Source: Rhineura floridana (Eukaryota > Chordata > Lepidosauria > Squamata > Rhineuridae). Taken from it: a stretch of DNA of 64,000 bases. Each line of letters starts with the position of its first letter. Position 1 is the stretch's first letter. Both the position numbers and the translations under genes were made by a program. Below, one piece after another: positions 34,114-43,819 of this stretch. The DNA lies in NCBI RefSeq assembly GCF_030035675.1, contig NC_084487.1, forward strand, positions 32,158,474 through 32,222,473. The letters are read 5' to 3'. The notes beneath the pieces are model-generated. The model was not told where the DNA came from. It made no database searches and worked only from the letters and a program-made list of their open reading frames with translations.

Positions 34114-34251
34114 CAGGTGTGGGGAACCTTTGGCCCTCCAGATGTTGGTGAACTACAACTCCCATCATCCCCAGCAAGCATGGCCAATGGCCAGGGATGG
34201 TGGAAGTTGTAGTTCAGCAACATCTGGAGGGCCAAAGGTTCTCCACACCTA
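34114..34251. mobile_element. hAT MITE, 'actacaactcccatc' foldback family
   Basis: Ends caggtgtggggaacc and ggttctccacaccta. The arms fold over about 60 bp each. A perfect 8-bp duplication atataatt flanks it (34106-34113, 34252-34259). Confidence 0.9.
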
Positions 34252-34309
34252 ATATAATTAAACTAATGGTAACTGAAACTAATACTGGTTGAGTCATAGG
34301 AACATTAGA

Positions 34310-34505
34310 ATCTGCCTTATATGAGGTCAGACTAACTCAGTCTAACCCATCTACCCTACTATTGTCTATTTTGGCTGACAGCAGCTTTCCAGGATCTCAG
34401 GGTAGAGGTATTTTCCATCACCTATTACCTGATCCAGATATTGCAGGATTGAATCTGGCACCTTCTGCATGCAACGTATGAGCACAACCACTGAGCAGTG
34501 GTCCC
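34310..34505 (-). mobile_element. tRNA-derived SINE (reverse, diverged)
   Basis: Reversed parts: ctgccttatatgaggtcaga, ctactattgtctattttggc, gcagctttccaggatctcag and ccttctgcatgcaacgtatg. Confidence 0.7.
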
Positions 34506-34924
34506 TCAAGAGACTTTTTAAAGGCTGAATGGAATTGAATTGATCTGACTGAATCATCAGAGCCCAGAAATACAGCTTGGATGGAAGAAGGGATGGCAAT
34601 GACACAAAAATGTGTATTCCGTTGCGTGGGCTGCTTGTGCCAATAAGTGGTTCAGAGATTTAAAAAATCCCTCGACTCAATCCAGTCTCTGGTTTGTTTG
34701 CATTCTCAAAAGAGTCAATCACAAGCTGAAAGAGTCCTCCTATCTTGGTAAAATTGTATGAATTGCTGTCTTAGTCGTGTCTGTTCCTTCCCCATCCTTT
34801 TTTCCTTTTTCTATCAGAGTAGGGGTAGTCAAACTTCAGCTTGATGGATCTACGGTGTGTACTGTTGTAGTTTTAGAGCCAGTGCAAAATAATTCTTGGG
34901 GGGTATAGCAAGACACAAACCAAT

Positions 34925-35300
34925 GTCTCAGGGAGTAGACTTGATTACTGCAATGCATTCTATGTGGGGCCTGATATGGAAGTTCCAGCTGGTACAAAAT
35001 GCTGTGGCAAGACTGCTGATGGGAGCAGACTACCACCAGCACATACTGTAACTCCAGTGCTCCAAAGCTTGCACTGGCTGCTCATGTGTTACTGGGCCAT
35101 GATTGCGGTTTTTGTATTAATTTACATGGCCCTTAACAACTTGGGTCCAGGATACCTTAAGGACCAACTGATCTCTTATATCCCTGCCCGATCACTGAGA
35201 TCTTCAGGGAAGTCTCCATTGATGGTCACCCATGGTTCAGATGCACAGCTCACAACTATCAGAATCTGTGCATTCAGTGTTATGAGCCACACACTGTAAT
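34925..35300 (+). mobile_element. L2 LINE ORF2 C-terminal fragment
   Basis: Readable in pieces on the + strand: LVQNAVARLLMGADY, then VLQSLHWLLMCY, then IYMALNNLGPGYLKDQL and IPARSLRSSGKSPLMV. These match the conserved end of vertebrate L2 ORF2. Diverged and frame-broken, so an old insertion. Confidence 0.85.
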
Positions 35301-35564
35301 CGTCAAATGCAAATCTACATCTGAGTGATTACAGATCAGGGATTTTAACAGAAAACTCTAAATATGGCTTGCACACCTGCACAAAGACTGGGTCAAAGAA
35401 AATAAATTAAGGCTGGCTTAAAATACCGCTAGGTTGTTCTTTTTCTAAATTTGGATCAAAGCTGTTTTGGGGGAAATGCATAAAAAGGAAGTATTTCATA
35501 AGAAATGACAGGATAGATCCAGGATACATATAGATTGTGACTAACATTGTGTGTACACTGTTTC

Positions 35565-35692
35565 CCAAATCAGTAGTGGGAACGCACTGGAGGCAGAGTA
35601 AATGGGCATCTGGATGGCCATTGTGAGAACAGGATGCTAGACTAATTGGCTACTGGCCTGATGCAGCAGGTGGTTCTTATGTTCTTATGAGA
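35565..35692 (+). mobile_element. CR1 LINE 3' terminal fragment
   Basis: Has ggccattgtgagaacaggat, gctagactaattggctactg and the terminal repeated octamer end ttcttatgttcttatga, in + orientation. Confidence 0.8.
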
Positions 35693-36560
35693 TTGTACAC
35701 AGCCAAACATTTTAGTTTTTCAGATGAGGAACACTGAGGCTGAGAGATAATTAGTGAAAAGCAAAACATGTAAAAGATTTGCAGCTTTTTTTTAACTTAG
35801 AAGTTTACTGGGAAGTTTCAACTACTGGGCGTCAGAAACCCTTGCTGATTTACTGCAAATCACCCAGTAGATCCCAATCTGCCTAGACATATATTATCTT
35901 GTTTGTCTGCAGGCAGGGACTACATTATTATTTGTACAGCACCTAGAAAACATTAGGTACTTAATAAATAATAAAAGCAAGAGCTCTTGGTTCTCTTCTA
36001 TTCATGGGGAATGTGATCATATAACATTAGCAGAGCTACCTCTGAGTGCAAGAGTTCATTGTTCCATAGAGAAATGGTGACTGGTGAATGACCCAAGATT
36101 ATCAACAAAAGGGTCGTTCACAAGTCACTAGGAATGTTTATTTTGTTTGGGCCAGCTGGGATTGTAGTAATGTGCATGTAAATCCCGATTGCAAAGCCCT
36201 TATCCTTAAGGTGTTCCCTCACCCCACTTCATTTGTTAAAGAAGGTACTTTGGGGCATACTTCTTTATAGGTAAATAAGTCTAAATGCAGTTCTTAATCA
36301 GGAAGGGTTTTAGCATCTATGCAGAAGCTCATTGTAACATGTCTCACTGTACTGCAGATTTTGATATACTGCAGGTAAGATTATGTGCTCCTAGTAAAAT
36401 ACTGTATACGGTATCACGGTTTTCATTATAATGTGGAACCCCAATAATGCAGGTTCATCCTTTGTCCCTGGCATTATAATGAGCTTCTGGGTAATGGTGC
36501 TTTGACGTATAACACATGGTTTCCAGCTTTAAAATGGTTCTCTTCCACATTAAAAAATAA

Positions 36561-36794
36561 CACTTGGGTACACACCATACATTGAAAGCACATTATTTCA
36601 AGTACCAAGGGTTGGAGAGAAAAGGTAGGCACTGTGCTGGTATCCATATGTAAAGCAGAGATTCTTGGGAACTGTAGTTTCCACCTCACAGAGTTATAAT
36701 TCCCAACACCCTTAACACACTACAGTTCCCAGGATCCTTTGGGGGAAGTCATGTGCTTTCAGTGTGCTTTCAATGTATGGTTTGTACAGAACTG
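36561..36794. mobile_element. Foldback MITE with 'acaccatacatt' ends
   Basis: Inverted ends gtacacaccatacattgaaa and tttcaatgtatggtttgtac. Inside, cttgggaactgtagtttcca is opposed to cactacagttcccaggatcc. About 234 bp, non-coding. The flanks do not show a target duplication, so superfamily is uncertain (hAT-like by analogy). Confidence 0.7.
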
Positions 36795-36859
36795 GGTGTC
36801 ACTGAATCATCTGTTTGTTACATTCTCACTTTACCAATTTACTTGCACGCCTAAAACAC

Positions 36860-37135
36860 ACAATGGCCTCATTCACATGTAATGCTAAGCCTAACCATGG
36901 CTTAATGAGAATGAGCATGTGGGTACGCAGAGATAAAATTGCAGCTGCTTCACTCCTCATTGGTCTTGCTGTGTGGCTTAGTGTTACATACAAATCCGGA
37001 ATCATGTTTTCTTTCCCCCAGACAAGCCATGCATGGTGAACCAAGAACAAACCTTGGTTGTAGCTCATGGCTGGTTTGAAGTGAGCTCGGGTGTGAATAT
37101 AATGCTAAGCAAATCCATGGCCTAGCCCCAGGTAG
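36860..37135. repeat. Foldback repeat with 'aaccatgg' blocks
   Basis: Contains gtaatgctaagcctaaccat at the left and aatataatgctaagcaaatc at the right, with caaaccttggttg inside. Related to 9375-9690. Confidence 0.55.
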
Positions 37136-37499
37136 CATGGCAGCAGGAGGACTGGAGGACATTTGAACAGCATAACAGGCCCACCAGCCACCTAGTAGTG
37201 GCTGAAATGGTGCTGCTGCCTGCCACCACTGCCAGGTAAGCCTTCCAGGACCTACCAACAGAGGAGGCGGCCCACCAGAGTGCTTTTTGTCCAGGGCCCT
37301 TGGCATTGAAGACTTAGATGACATCAGTCCGGAAGCTAGACAATATTTTTGTGTCGCTTGAAAAAAGAATAGACACTGAAACTCCTAATTCCTCCCTGAT
37401 ATAGCTAAAGCAGCTATCACTGTTTTTTAGGTGGGATCTAACCATATACTTGCAAATTTAGGTTGCACAATTAAAGTGGATGTGGTGCTCTTATTTATA

Positions 37500-37640
37500 T
37501 ATTTATTAGTTATGACTGAATTTATTTCCACCTTTCCTCCAAGGAGCTCAAGATGGTGTACATGTTTCTCCCCATCCACTTTATTCTCACAACAACCTTG
37601 TCCTTGTGAGGTAAGTTAGGCTGAGAGGCAAGACCCTGAG
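37500..37640 (-). mobile_element. L2-tail SINE fragment (reverse)
   Basis: Contains cacctttcctccaaggagct and ctcacaacaaccttgtcctt, tgtgaggtaagttaggctga; the reverse of the SINE type seen at 23025-23245. Confidence 0.65.
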
Positions 37641-38040
37641 TGCCTCCCAACTGCTGGAACTTGCTCAGGGGCTACACCCACCTTAGGAGCTGGATCCCAC
37701 CCTATAAGGCCATTATGGGGCACCCAAGGGGCAAAGTCGCTTGGGGATTTTATCTCACCCATCCCTCCAGGTGCTGGGAGCTCCTCTTGGACTTGCACTC
37801 CCACCTCAGGCTTCTCTTCCTGCACTTTAATTTGCACAGCCATTTCTCCAGGTGCTGGAAGCTCCTCTCACACATACTTTCAAGAGAGTTACATCAGATC
37901 TACTAGGGAACCATTCCAGAATGGCATGCAACAATCTACCCCTCGCATGACCACATACAAAAATGTGTATATTAGGACTGTGGTTCCCAAACCTTTTCCC
38001 TATGGGCTGCTTGAAAATTGCTGAGGGCCTTTGCAGACCA

Positions 38041-38099
38041 CTTATTTATTTATTCGATTTATATCCCGCCCTTTCTCCCAGTAAGAGCCCAAGGTAGCA
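38041..38099 (-). mobile_element. L2-type tail fragment nested in hAT element
   Basis: Carries tttatttattcgatttatat and cccgccctttctcccagtaa, the reversed common tail, followed by gagcccaaggtagca. Confidence 0.75.
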
Positions 38100-38213
38100 A
38101 TGGTTTTTCTGCCTGTTATATCAATTGTTACACGCGGTGCTAGATGCTGTAGGATTTTGCACTGCATTTTTATTGTTTCTTTGCTTTCTTATATGTTGCA
38201 TTATCCCATAGAC

Positions 38214-38555
38214 CAGGGATTCCCAAACTGTGGTCCATGGAGCATATGTGGTCTGCGAGCTTCATTCAGTGGTCTACAGCAAATATTAAATATTCATATT
38301 GATTTTTAATTGTATTTATATTACTTCTTTCATTTCTTATATTGTATTTTATTGTATTCCAAGTTGAATTCCATAAAATGCAAATTGTAATACTGTAGAA
38401 TAAGAAATGAAAGAAGCAATGCAAATGCAATTAAAAATCATACAATGCACAGTGCATTAGAGTTGCTGCAACAGGCAGAAAAATCATTAAGTGGTCTGCC
38501 AAGGCCATTAGCAATTTTCAAGTGATATGTGGGGGAAATAGTTTGGAAATCACTG
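38214..38555 (+). mobile_element. hAT-type element inserted into a copy of its own family
   Basis: Starts cagggattcccaaactgtgg and ends gtttggaaatcactg. Flanks ccatagac (38206-38213) and tcatagaa (38556-38563) match at six of eight positions. Orientation is opposite to the outer element. Interior: attgtattttattgtattcc and aaatgaaagaagcaatg. 342 bp, non-coding. Confidence 0.85.
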
Positions 38556-38763
38556 TCATAGAATTCATACGGTAATGCAATAAAATGCAATATATAAGAA
38601 ATGAGAGATGCAATTAAAATACAATTAAAAATCAATATGAATATTTCATGCGATGGATATCCTGTCTCCCAGCTTCAACCACAAATCCACAGAAATGCCA
38701 CGAATCACCTGAATGAAGCTCACTAACCATTGGTGGGGCAGTTTGGGAACCCCTGTGTTAGGA

Positions 38764-39720
38764 GAAATTCACACTAAAATGATGATGAATTTTTATGAGG
38801 GCTTTTTAAAGAAACATTTGCAAACTAACGTTCAAATATGGAGAACTTAAGACTGGAAAAATGAGAGTAAAAGAAAGGGACAGGTTTGTCCATCCCTAAT
38901 CATAGCCAATTTGAGTCCCTCTGGCACATGCCCACAAGTGTTATGGAACATGCGTCACATCTTACCTATTTTACTGTAGTGCAGCTGTGGTAAATAACCT
39001 TGACACATGCAGCACTTAGCACTGTAAGGGGGAAACGGTGCAATTAAGTGTGTGATTGTAACACTTTACTTTTCTGGCTTTTAAGAAGAAGTCACGTTAC
39101 TGCTGGTTGACTAGCAAGTTATAAAACTAAGGAGGATGGATTTGGTTGAATGTGAAAGAAACTGTCTTACAATGTGGATTGATCTAACAGGATATATGGA
39201 ATGATCCATTTTTAATAAGGGTTTATTAACCCTTATTGCTTGAAACACTCGGAGCAATATTAGAAAGAGCAGTATAACATATACTATAAAGGTGAACTAG
39301 GCAGCTTTTCCATAGCAACCTTTTAGGAAAAACTCTGCAGTTGACTAAGAACTGGGGTTTATATCCATTAAGGTATTTCCTTTGTACTCTTGAATGTACT
39401 TTATCCCATCTCACTGCTCTTAAAACTTGCTGTAAATATTTGATGAGGTTCATATTAATGTTACCACAGCTGGTTATTCCTGTTTTTATTTGGGTTTTCA
39501 ACCAAGAAACTCTATAATAGGCAACAGTCAAAATAGCTGCACACATAGGCATAGGTGCCCAGCCAGGGGTTGCAATGCAATCCATAGCCCCCTTTAACAA
39601 GGCTGCTGTAGTTTTTCAACAGCTGCAGAATAAGCAGCAAGTCAGCAAGGATTTCTTTTCCTGGCAAGGAGATTTTTGACTGGGAAGCTTCATCTGTTGA
39701 ATGCATACCTGCAAAGCAAC
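38764..39720. other. Intergenic, no gene seen
   Basis: Unrecognised sequence. The 124-residue minus-strand ORF at 39226-39600 has no family I know. Confidence 0.4.
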
Positions 39721-39786
39721 TCTTTAAAGTAGGGGTGGGGGAGCCTCCAGCCCATGGTGTCTTTGAACCCTGTCTCTGGCCTCTCC

Positions 39787-39803
39787 TACACACACACACA
39801 CAC
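39787..39803. repeat. (CA)n microsatellite
   Basis: About eight CA units. Confidence 0.9.
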
Positions 39804-40005
39804 CAGCATCACAGGCTTGGGGGGGGAGGAAGGTCCTGTTTGCACAATGGGACCTTTCCCCCCTCTAAGCTTAATTGCCACACCTTGTCTGTGGTCTGTG
39901 AAGGGGTAGTAGCTGGTGAGAGAAGGGTTAACGCTGCTGCTCCATTCATGCGACAATTAGGCTTTGAGAAAAGGTCTGATTCATGCTTTTTCTAAGCCTA
40001 ATCAC

Positions 40006-40020
40006 CGGGGGGGGGGGGGG
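40006..40020. repeat. Poly-G run
   Basis: About thirteen to fifteen G in a row followed by cgcggc. It lies between two CCAAT-family elements and a CA tract. Confidence 0.9.
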
Positions 40021-40183
40021 CGCGGCAGAGAGAGAGAATGGGTGGCCCATGCTCACTCTGACCTGCACACTTTTGGCTTCAACTCCACCTACCATCTTCT
40101 CTAGCCTCAGCCAACTCTAATATGCAGCCCCCAAGAGATTCCCCTTTCCCCACCTCGAGGGAATGCATCCCTGACATCCCCAC

Positions 40184-40466
40184 CAGTATTGCAAATGCAA
40201 ACTCAGAAGTGCAGGGTCCCTTCATGATAGTCACTGCCACACTCACTTCTAAAACTGTACAATCTTTTAGGATTACAGAATAATCTTGCCAGGTTTGAAT
40301 ACTGCTTTCTGATTCTCTATTACTGTCACCATTTGACTGTCCTTTAGGAATTACAGTAATAGGAACTCCTTTCACTCTGATTGGCTCCAATCAGCAGGAA
40401 AAGACAAGTCAGAAGACTCATTGGCTAACACACTCCCCCCCAAGACCCTGGATGACTACACCCCTG
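40184..40466 (+). mobile_element. hAT-type non-autonomous element, CCAAT-rich family (copy 3)
   Basis: Starts cagtattgcaaatgcaaac and ends gactacacccctg. A perfect 8-bp duplication atccccac flanks it (40176-40183 and 40467-40474). Shorter (283 bp) and partly diverged inside relative to copies 2 and 4, but it keeps cagaagtgcagggtcccttc and gattggctccaatcag. Confidence 0.9.
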
Positions 40467-40557
40467 ATCCCCACCCCTGGTTTGAAAGCACGAGAACCTG
40501 CCAGAACACCAGCAATAGACTCTACAGCACAGAATAACTACAATTCTTTCTTGAGAG

Positions 40558-40929
40558 CAATAGTGTAGCGACAAATTCAGAAGTGCAGGGTCCCTTCATG
40601 TTAGTCTCAGCCACGTCCCCTTCCCCCCTTTTTGTAGCTGGGTTGAGAATGAGATCCTTGTTAATGCCTTCTCCCACAACAACAGACACTCCTAGGAGCC
40701 AGTCAACATGAAAGGGGAGAGTGTTAACTACTGAGAAGAGTCTTTCACTCTGATTGCCTCCAATGACCAGGGAAGGACAAGGAAGCATGTTAGAAGACTC
40801 TTCTCAGTGGCTAACATGCTCCCCTTTCATGCCAATTGCCTCATAGGATGCTGGAGACATTGGGACCCTGCTCCCCAAAAGGTAAGGGGTCTAAGATCCT
40901 CCCCGAGACCCTGGATGACTACACCCCTG
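40558..40929 (+). mobile_element. hAT-type non-autonomous element, CCAAT-rich family (copy 4)
   Basis: Starts caatagtgtagcgac, ends gactacacccctg. Flanks cttgagag (40550-40557) and cttgcgag (40930-40937) match at seven of eight. 372 bp; only 91 bp after copy 3, same orientation but with its own target duplication, so a separate insertion. Confidence 0.88.
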
Positions 40930-41136
40930 CTTGCGAGGCATTCTATTGGACCTGGGAACAGAAGCAGAACCCTTGGCTGCTTGTCTCATTTAGCAGTAGC
41001 TTTCAAACTGTCCTACTCAACACCATCAGACATGTCTAATTCTGAATTACAATATAAATTGCTTCTTGCGTCATCTTTCTCACACTTCCCACATTTACAT
41101 GAGTGATGCCTGTGCAGGATATCCCAAGATATCCTG

Positions 41137-41160
41137 CTTGTTTGCTTGTTTGCTTGTTTC
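41137..41160. repeat. (TTGC/TTTG)n short tandem repeat
   Basis: Repeated gcttgttt words. Confidence 0.85.
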
Positions 41161-41334
41161 CTACTATAGTGCACTGGCACCAGGTGCTAGAAGTCTAGTC
41201 CTCCAGGTAATGTCAAGTACGTTTTCTCCAAGACATGAATCATGGCCAACAGGGGGGAAAGACATCTTGCAAACCAGAGAGTGCCACATATACCTGATAG
41301 CCATTTGTACTTCTATAATGTTGGTGTAGAGAAG

Positions 41335-41402
41335 TTGTGGGGAACCTGTTGCCCTCCAGATGCTGTTGAACTCATCCATCCCGCCTTGTGACAGCGGCCA
41401 CC
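41335..41402. mobile_element. Half of a hAT-like MITE
   Basis: Contains gtggggaacctgttgccctc and cagatgctgttgaact, the left arm of the common foldback family. The right arm is absent. Confidence 0.55.
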
Positions 41403-41420
41403 ACATACTTTATCCAGGTT

Positions 41421-41870
41421 ATTGTTGTTATGTGCCTTCAAGTCGATTACGACTTATGATAAAATACACCCCTGTCTCATACCCTTTCTGACTGAGAACC
41501 AATCGGTTTCTCCATATTCTGTCCTTACAGTAGCTTCTTGTCCAGAGTATAGGTTGCACATCAGGACAATCAGATGCTGTAGCACCCCCATTTCTTTTAA
41601 AGCATTCCATAGTTTTTCATGATCTACACAGTCAAAGGCTTTGCTGTAATCTATAAAGCTCAGGGTGATTTTCTTCTGAAATTCCTTGGTCCGTTCCATT
41701 ATCCAATGTGTGTTTGCAATATGATCTCTGGTGCCTCTTCCCTTTCTAAATCCAGCTTGGACATCTGGCATTTCTTGCTCCATATGCGGCAAGAGCCTTT
41801 GTTGTAGAATCGTGAGCATTACTTTACTTGCGTAGGTATAGAGCACCTGATATAATCTTCTCAGGTGATG
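41421..41870 (-). mobile_element. BovB/RTE LINE, reverse transcriptase fragment joined to 3' tail
   Basis: On the minus strand, 41454-41846 encodes part of an RTE/BovB reverse transcriptase: VMLTILQQRLLPHMEQEMPD, QAGFRKGRGTRDHIAN, FIDYSKAFDCVDHEKLW (catalytic motif A region) and VRKGMRQGCILS (motif B region). It then stops before the YADD catalytic motif and joins directly to the BovB 3' tail (tgccttcaagtcgattacga in + orientation). So an internal deletion or two-piece insertion removed the end of ORF2. A dead fragment. Confidence 0.92.
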
Positions 41871-41934
41871 TTAGGCAACCATATCATGCATGACTGATGT
41901 GTACAGCCTATATCAGGCTTGACTGCCATTACTC

Positions 41935-42955
41935 AGGGGATTTATTTTTTAAAAAAATTAAACCCCACTTTCCCTCTCCACAAAGGAGTCTCTCAGGAAT
42001 ATTTGTAAATAAAAAGCAATCATAGCAAAAATGATCCAATACAAATTAAAACTGAAATTAGTAGCAAAAATGCAAGGAGCAGCATTAACAACCAGTACAG
42101 TAAACAGCAACAGAATCAAAAGTTTGTTTAAAAAGGAAAGTTTTCAACTGCCGGTAGAACACAAATAAACAGGAAGATAATCTGTCCTCTTGGGGCAGAG
42201 AGATTCATCTATGAAGGGCCACCACAGAAAAAACTGCCTTGTGTGTCGTCGTTGTTAGTTCAATTTATTACCCGCCCTTCACCATCAGGTCTCAGGGTGG
42301 GTTACAATAATTTAAGATTCAATATTAAAAACAGTTAAAACACATTACAGTCACAGGAATAGGGGGGGTCCTGAAAACTCCACATTAAGTGTCAAAGACG
42401 AGGGTAAAAGTCTGAGGTGCGTCTTCAGCATACTGTGGAAATTATATTTTGTTTTTATATTTTGTTTCCACCAATCTGGCCTGCCTCAGACAGCTACAGA
42501 ACATTCCAGAGAACTGAGAAGCCCAACCACTGATCTCAGGCAGATTCACCTAAGAGGAGGTCTTTCAAGCAGCTTGGTCCCAAGCTGTTTAGAGCTTTAT
42601 AGGTAATAGCCTCCACCAGCCCCTTGACTTGCACTTGGAAATGGATTGGAAGCCATTGCAACTGATACAGCAAGCACCTTGCCCTCTTAGGTTTTTAGCA
42701 GCAGCGTTCTGCCCCAGTTGCAAGTTTAAGCAGTTTTCAAGGGCAGCCCCATATAACGTGTGTTACAGTACTCCAACCGAGTTGTAACTAATGCATGTAG
42801 GACTATGGCTGGGTCTGACCATACCAGGAAAATATATAGTATTCTGAACATTTTTGGCAGTGTGCTGCTCACAAAGTAGTATCCTTCTTCCACATCCTTT
42901 CTGATCACACCGAGTTCTGCCACCAAATCTTCGTTTGCAACACAGTACTCTCTGT
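41935..42955 (-). mobile_element. L2-type LINE fragments (reverse)
   Basis: A run of reverse L2-like sequence: 3' UTR parts (aaattaaaccccactttccc), gaagggccaccacagaaaaa, and a coding portion. Minus-strand LVTTRLEYCNTRYMGLPLKT is readable near 42730-42800. A second reversed tail (attacccgcccttcaccatc) at 42265-42300 shows the run is not a single insertion. It ends against the hAT element at 42956. Confidence 0.65.
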
Positions 42956-43294
42956 CAGGAGTTCTCAAACTGTGGTCTGTGAGTTTCATTCAGGTGCTCC
43001 ATGGCATGGCTGTAAATCTATGGCTGAAGATGGGAGATGGCACATCCATTGCAGTAAATTGTATTTAATTGCATCTCGTATTTCTTATATTGTATTTTAT
43101 TGTATTACAATATGAATTCTGTGAAATACAATATATAAGAAATAAAAGAAGCAATAAAAATACAATTAAAATCAAACAGCATCTAGCACAGTGCATTACT
43201 GTTGTTACAACAGGCAGCAAAACCGTGAAATGGTCCACCAAGACCTTAGCAATTGGGAAGTGGTCCGTGGGCAATACCATTTTGGGAACCACTG
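42956..43294 (+). mobile_element. hAT-type element, 'cagtggttcccaaac' family
   Basis: Starts caggagttctcaaactgtgg and ends ttttgggaaccactg. Flanks ctctctgt (42948-42955) and ctctatgt (43295-43302) match at seven of eight. Interior AT-rich core is the same as in 38214-38555. Non-coding. Confidence 0.88.
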
Positions 43295-43304
43295 CTCTAT
43301 GTGC

Positions 43305-43530
43305 AGAGAGCCAGTGTGGTGTAGTGGTTAGAGTGTTGGACTATGACCTGGGAGACCAGGGTTCGAATCCCCACACAGCCATAAAACTCACTGGGTGCCC
43401 TTGGGCCAGTCACTGCCTCTCAGCCTCAGAGGAAGGCAATGGTAAACCACCTCTGAATACCGCTTACCATGAAAACCCTATTCATAGGGTCATCATAAGT
43501 TGAGATCCACTTGGAGGCAGTCCATTTCCA
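43305..43530 (+). mobile_element. Sauria SINE with target duplication
   Basis: Full-length. A perfect 12-bp duplication tgctctatgtgc flanks it (43293-43304 and 43531-43542). The left duplication overlaps the last two bases and the right target duplication of the hAT element before it, so the SINE came later. Confidence 0.95.
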
Positions 43531-43559
43531 TGCTCTATGTGCTATGTAGTAAGGTGCAT

Positions 43560-43812
43560 CTGTCTCCATCATTATTGGCTTTTAGGAGGAATTTGAAAAC
43601 ATTATTGTTTTCTCAGGCATTTGATAGCTGATGGAGACAGTTCCTGGCAGCCCAGAGATCACTAGATGGAAGAATGTTCTATCTGCAACTGATTTTAGAA
43701 TGTGTTTGATTGTTTTTATCATGCTTGTTGTTAAAATGTTTTGTGGTAAATGTGTTTGCCACCCTGGGCTGCTTCAGGAGGAAGATAAATGTAATAAATA
43801 CTAGTAAATAAT
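43560..43812 (+). mobile_element. L2 LINE 3' end
   Basis: Has ggcttttaggaggaatttga, tctcaggcatttgatagctg, then gccaccctgggctgcttcag and gaggaagataaatgtaataa. The last coding bases pass into the tail; diverged. Confidence 0.7.
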
Positions 43813-43819
43813 TATAGCC

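Larger units (their letters stand above)
37978..38755 (-). mobile_element. hAT-type element (outer copy), twice interrupted
   Basis: The outer copy runs on the minus strand. Its left end is ctgtggttcccaaacc and right end gtttgggaacccctg. Flanking 8-mers tattagga (37970-37977) and tgttagga (38756-38763) match at seven of eight positions. It is split by an L2-type tail piece (about 38041-38099) and by a second copy of its own family (38214-38555). The inner AT-rich core matches 42956-43294. Confidence 0.85.

Noticed and set aside
41454-41846. 130-codon minus-strand ORF as a host reverse transcriptase gene
   Set aside because: It is a BovB/RTE fragment without the YADD motif and directly joined to the BovB tail.
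43069-43503. 144-codon ORF on + strand
   Set aside because: It is made from a hAT element core and a Sauria SINE.
7654-43530. tRNA genes
   Set aside because: The tRNA-like stretches have A- and B-box-like words but sit at the heads of SINEs with BovB-type or other tails and do not give intact tRNAs.
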